Source: an uncultured Bacteroidota bacterium (GTDB lineage: Bacteria; Bacteroidota; Bacteroidia; Bacteroidales; VadinHA17). From it: 5,845 nucleotides of DNA. Location: assembly GCA_903865465.1 (NCBI GenBank), contig CAIPJU010000692.1:1-5845 (forward strand), written 5' to 3'. The translations under genes and the position numbers were made by a program. Under the pieces are notes generated by a model. The model saw nothing but the letters and a program-made list of their open reading frames with translations, had not been told where the DNA came from and did not search any database. Below, piece after piece: positions 5,670 to 5,845 of the stretch (position 1 is its first letter; each line of letters starts with the position of its first letter).

Positions 5670-5697
5670 CTCCGGATTATATCAATAATCAGCGGAG
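5670..5697 (+). other. Hairpin just after the M28 stop codon
   Basis: CTCCG-GATTAT and ATAATC-AG-CGGAG can pair as an 11-base-pair stem with a 4-base loop (ATCA) and a 2-base bulge, starting 11 bases after the stop. No T-run follows, so it is not a classical intrinsic terminator; it could protect the 3' end or help Rho-dependent ending. Confidence 0.4.
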
Positions 5698-5707
5698 TTA
5701 GCTGAGC

Positions 5708-5787
5708 TTAAGCAAAGGGCGCAGAGTAATTTCCATAAATAGATTACTTTGCGCTCTCTGTGTTAACTTTGTCTCCTTTGCGGTTAA
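5708..5787. repeat. Imperfect inverted plus direct repeat built on CTTTGCG/TTAA units
   Basis: The left arm (5708-5730) and right arm (5743-5766) are imperfect reverse complements. The core GCGCAGAGTAAT / ATTACTTTGCGC pairs over 12 bases with one G-U, and weaker pairing continues outward to TTAA at both ends. The right arm is followed directly by a second, diverged copy: 5747-5766 and 5767-5787 both begin CTTTG and end GTTAA. From memory, intergenic repeats with CTTTGCG...GGTTAAA are scattered through many Bacteroidetes genomes, and this looks like one of them. There is no transposase and no T-run after the main stem. Confidence 0.6.
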
Positions 5788-5811
5788 AATATTATGGAAA
5801 ATACAAAATTT

Positions 5812-5825
5812 GTAACATATGTTAC
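5812..5825. promoter_or_regulatory. Perfect palindrome GTAAC-ATAT-GTTAC, candidate Crp/Fnr-type operator
   Basis: A 14-base perfect dyad lies 20 bases from the right edge, with no T-tract meeting terminator criteria. Its form, two 5-base half-sites around 4 bases, is typical of Fnr-like dimers. From memory it matches the GTAAC-N4-GTTAC motif proposed for HcpR regulators outside the Proteobacteria. A Crp/Fnr-family gene is present at 3306-3977, but whether that protein binds here is inference. The regulated gene would lie beyond the right edge. Confidence 0.5.
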
Positions 5826-5845
5826 TTTTCATTTTACCCGGAATC

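Overview
The window looks like chromosomal DNA of an anaerobic or facultative member of the Bacteroidetes, probably of the Bacteroidales/Marinilabiliales type. The signs are AT-rich A/T-run spacers, start codons without convincing Shine-Dalgarno sequences, a perfect TAnnTTTG promoter element before the peptidase gene, a 7TMR-DISM histidine kinase, and a glycyl-radical-enzyme activase that implies oxygen-sensitive metabolism. This placement rests on style and family content, not on a marker gene.

Layout. Positions 1-727 (minus) hold most of a radical SAM activase for a glycyl radical enzyme; its C-terminus and any partner enzyme lie beyond the left edge. Positions 728-1236 are a roughly 510-base divergent spacer without a convincing protein gene but rich in structure: a start-site hairpin (779-795), two long perfect inverted repeats (922-940, 981-1001), three TTAAC direct repeats with an exact 11-base period, a -7-like box, a 14-base palindrome, and a strong plus-strand intrinsic terminator (1133-1167). 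The terminator lies 70 bases before the kinase start with no gene in front of it, so it should end a small RNA or an attenuated leader. Positions 1237-3300 (plus) encode a membrane sensor histidine kinase. It ends 5 bases from the stop codon of a convergent Crp/Fnr-family regulator (3306-3977, minus). Across a short divergent spacer lies a secreted M28 zinc aminopeptidase with a PA-domain insert (4153-5658, plus), preceded by a promoter element. The right end (5659-5845) is non-coding and holds a hairpin, an imperfect inverted/direct repeat built on CTTTGCG units, and a perfect GTAAC-N4-GTTAC palindrome resembling a Crp/Fnr-type operator.

How it may fit together. The window has two regulators (an orphan sensor kinase and a Crp/Fnr protein), one anaerobic-metabolism activase and one secreted peptidase. 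No multi-gene operon lies wholly inside it: strands alternate -, +, -, +. Any functional link between neighbours would run through the shared intergenic regions. The strongest unexplained signal is the spacer between activase and kinase, where an OmpR/PhoB-like direct-repeat box, a promoter-like element, hairpins and a terminator line up in the order expected of a regulated ~120-nt RNA.
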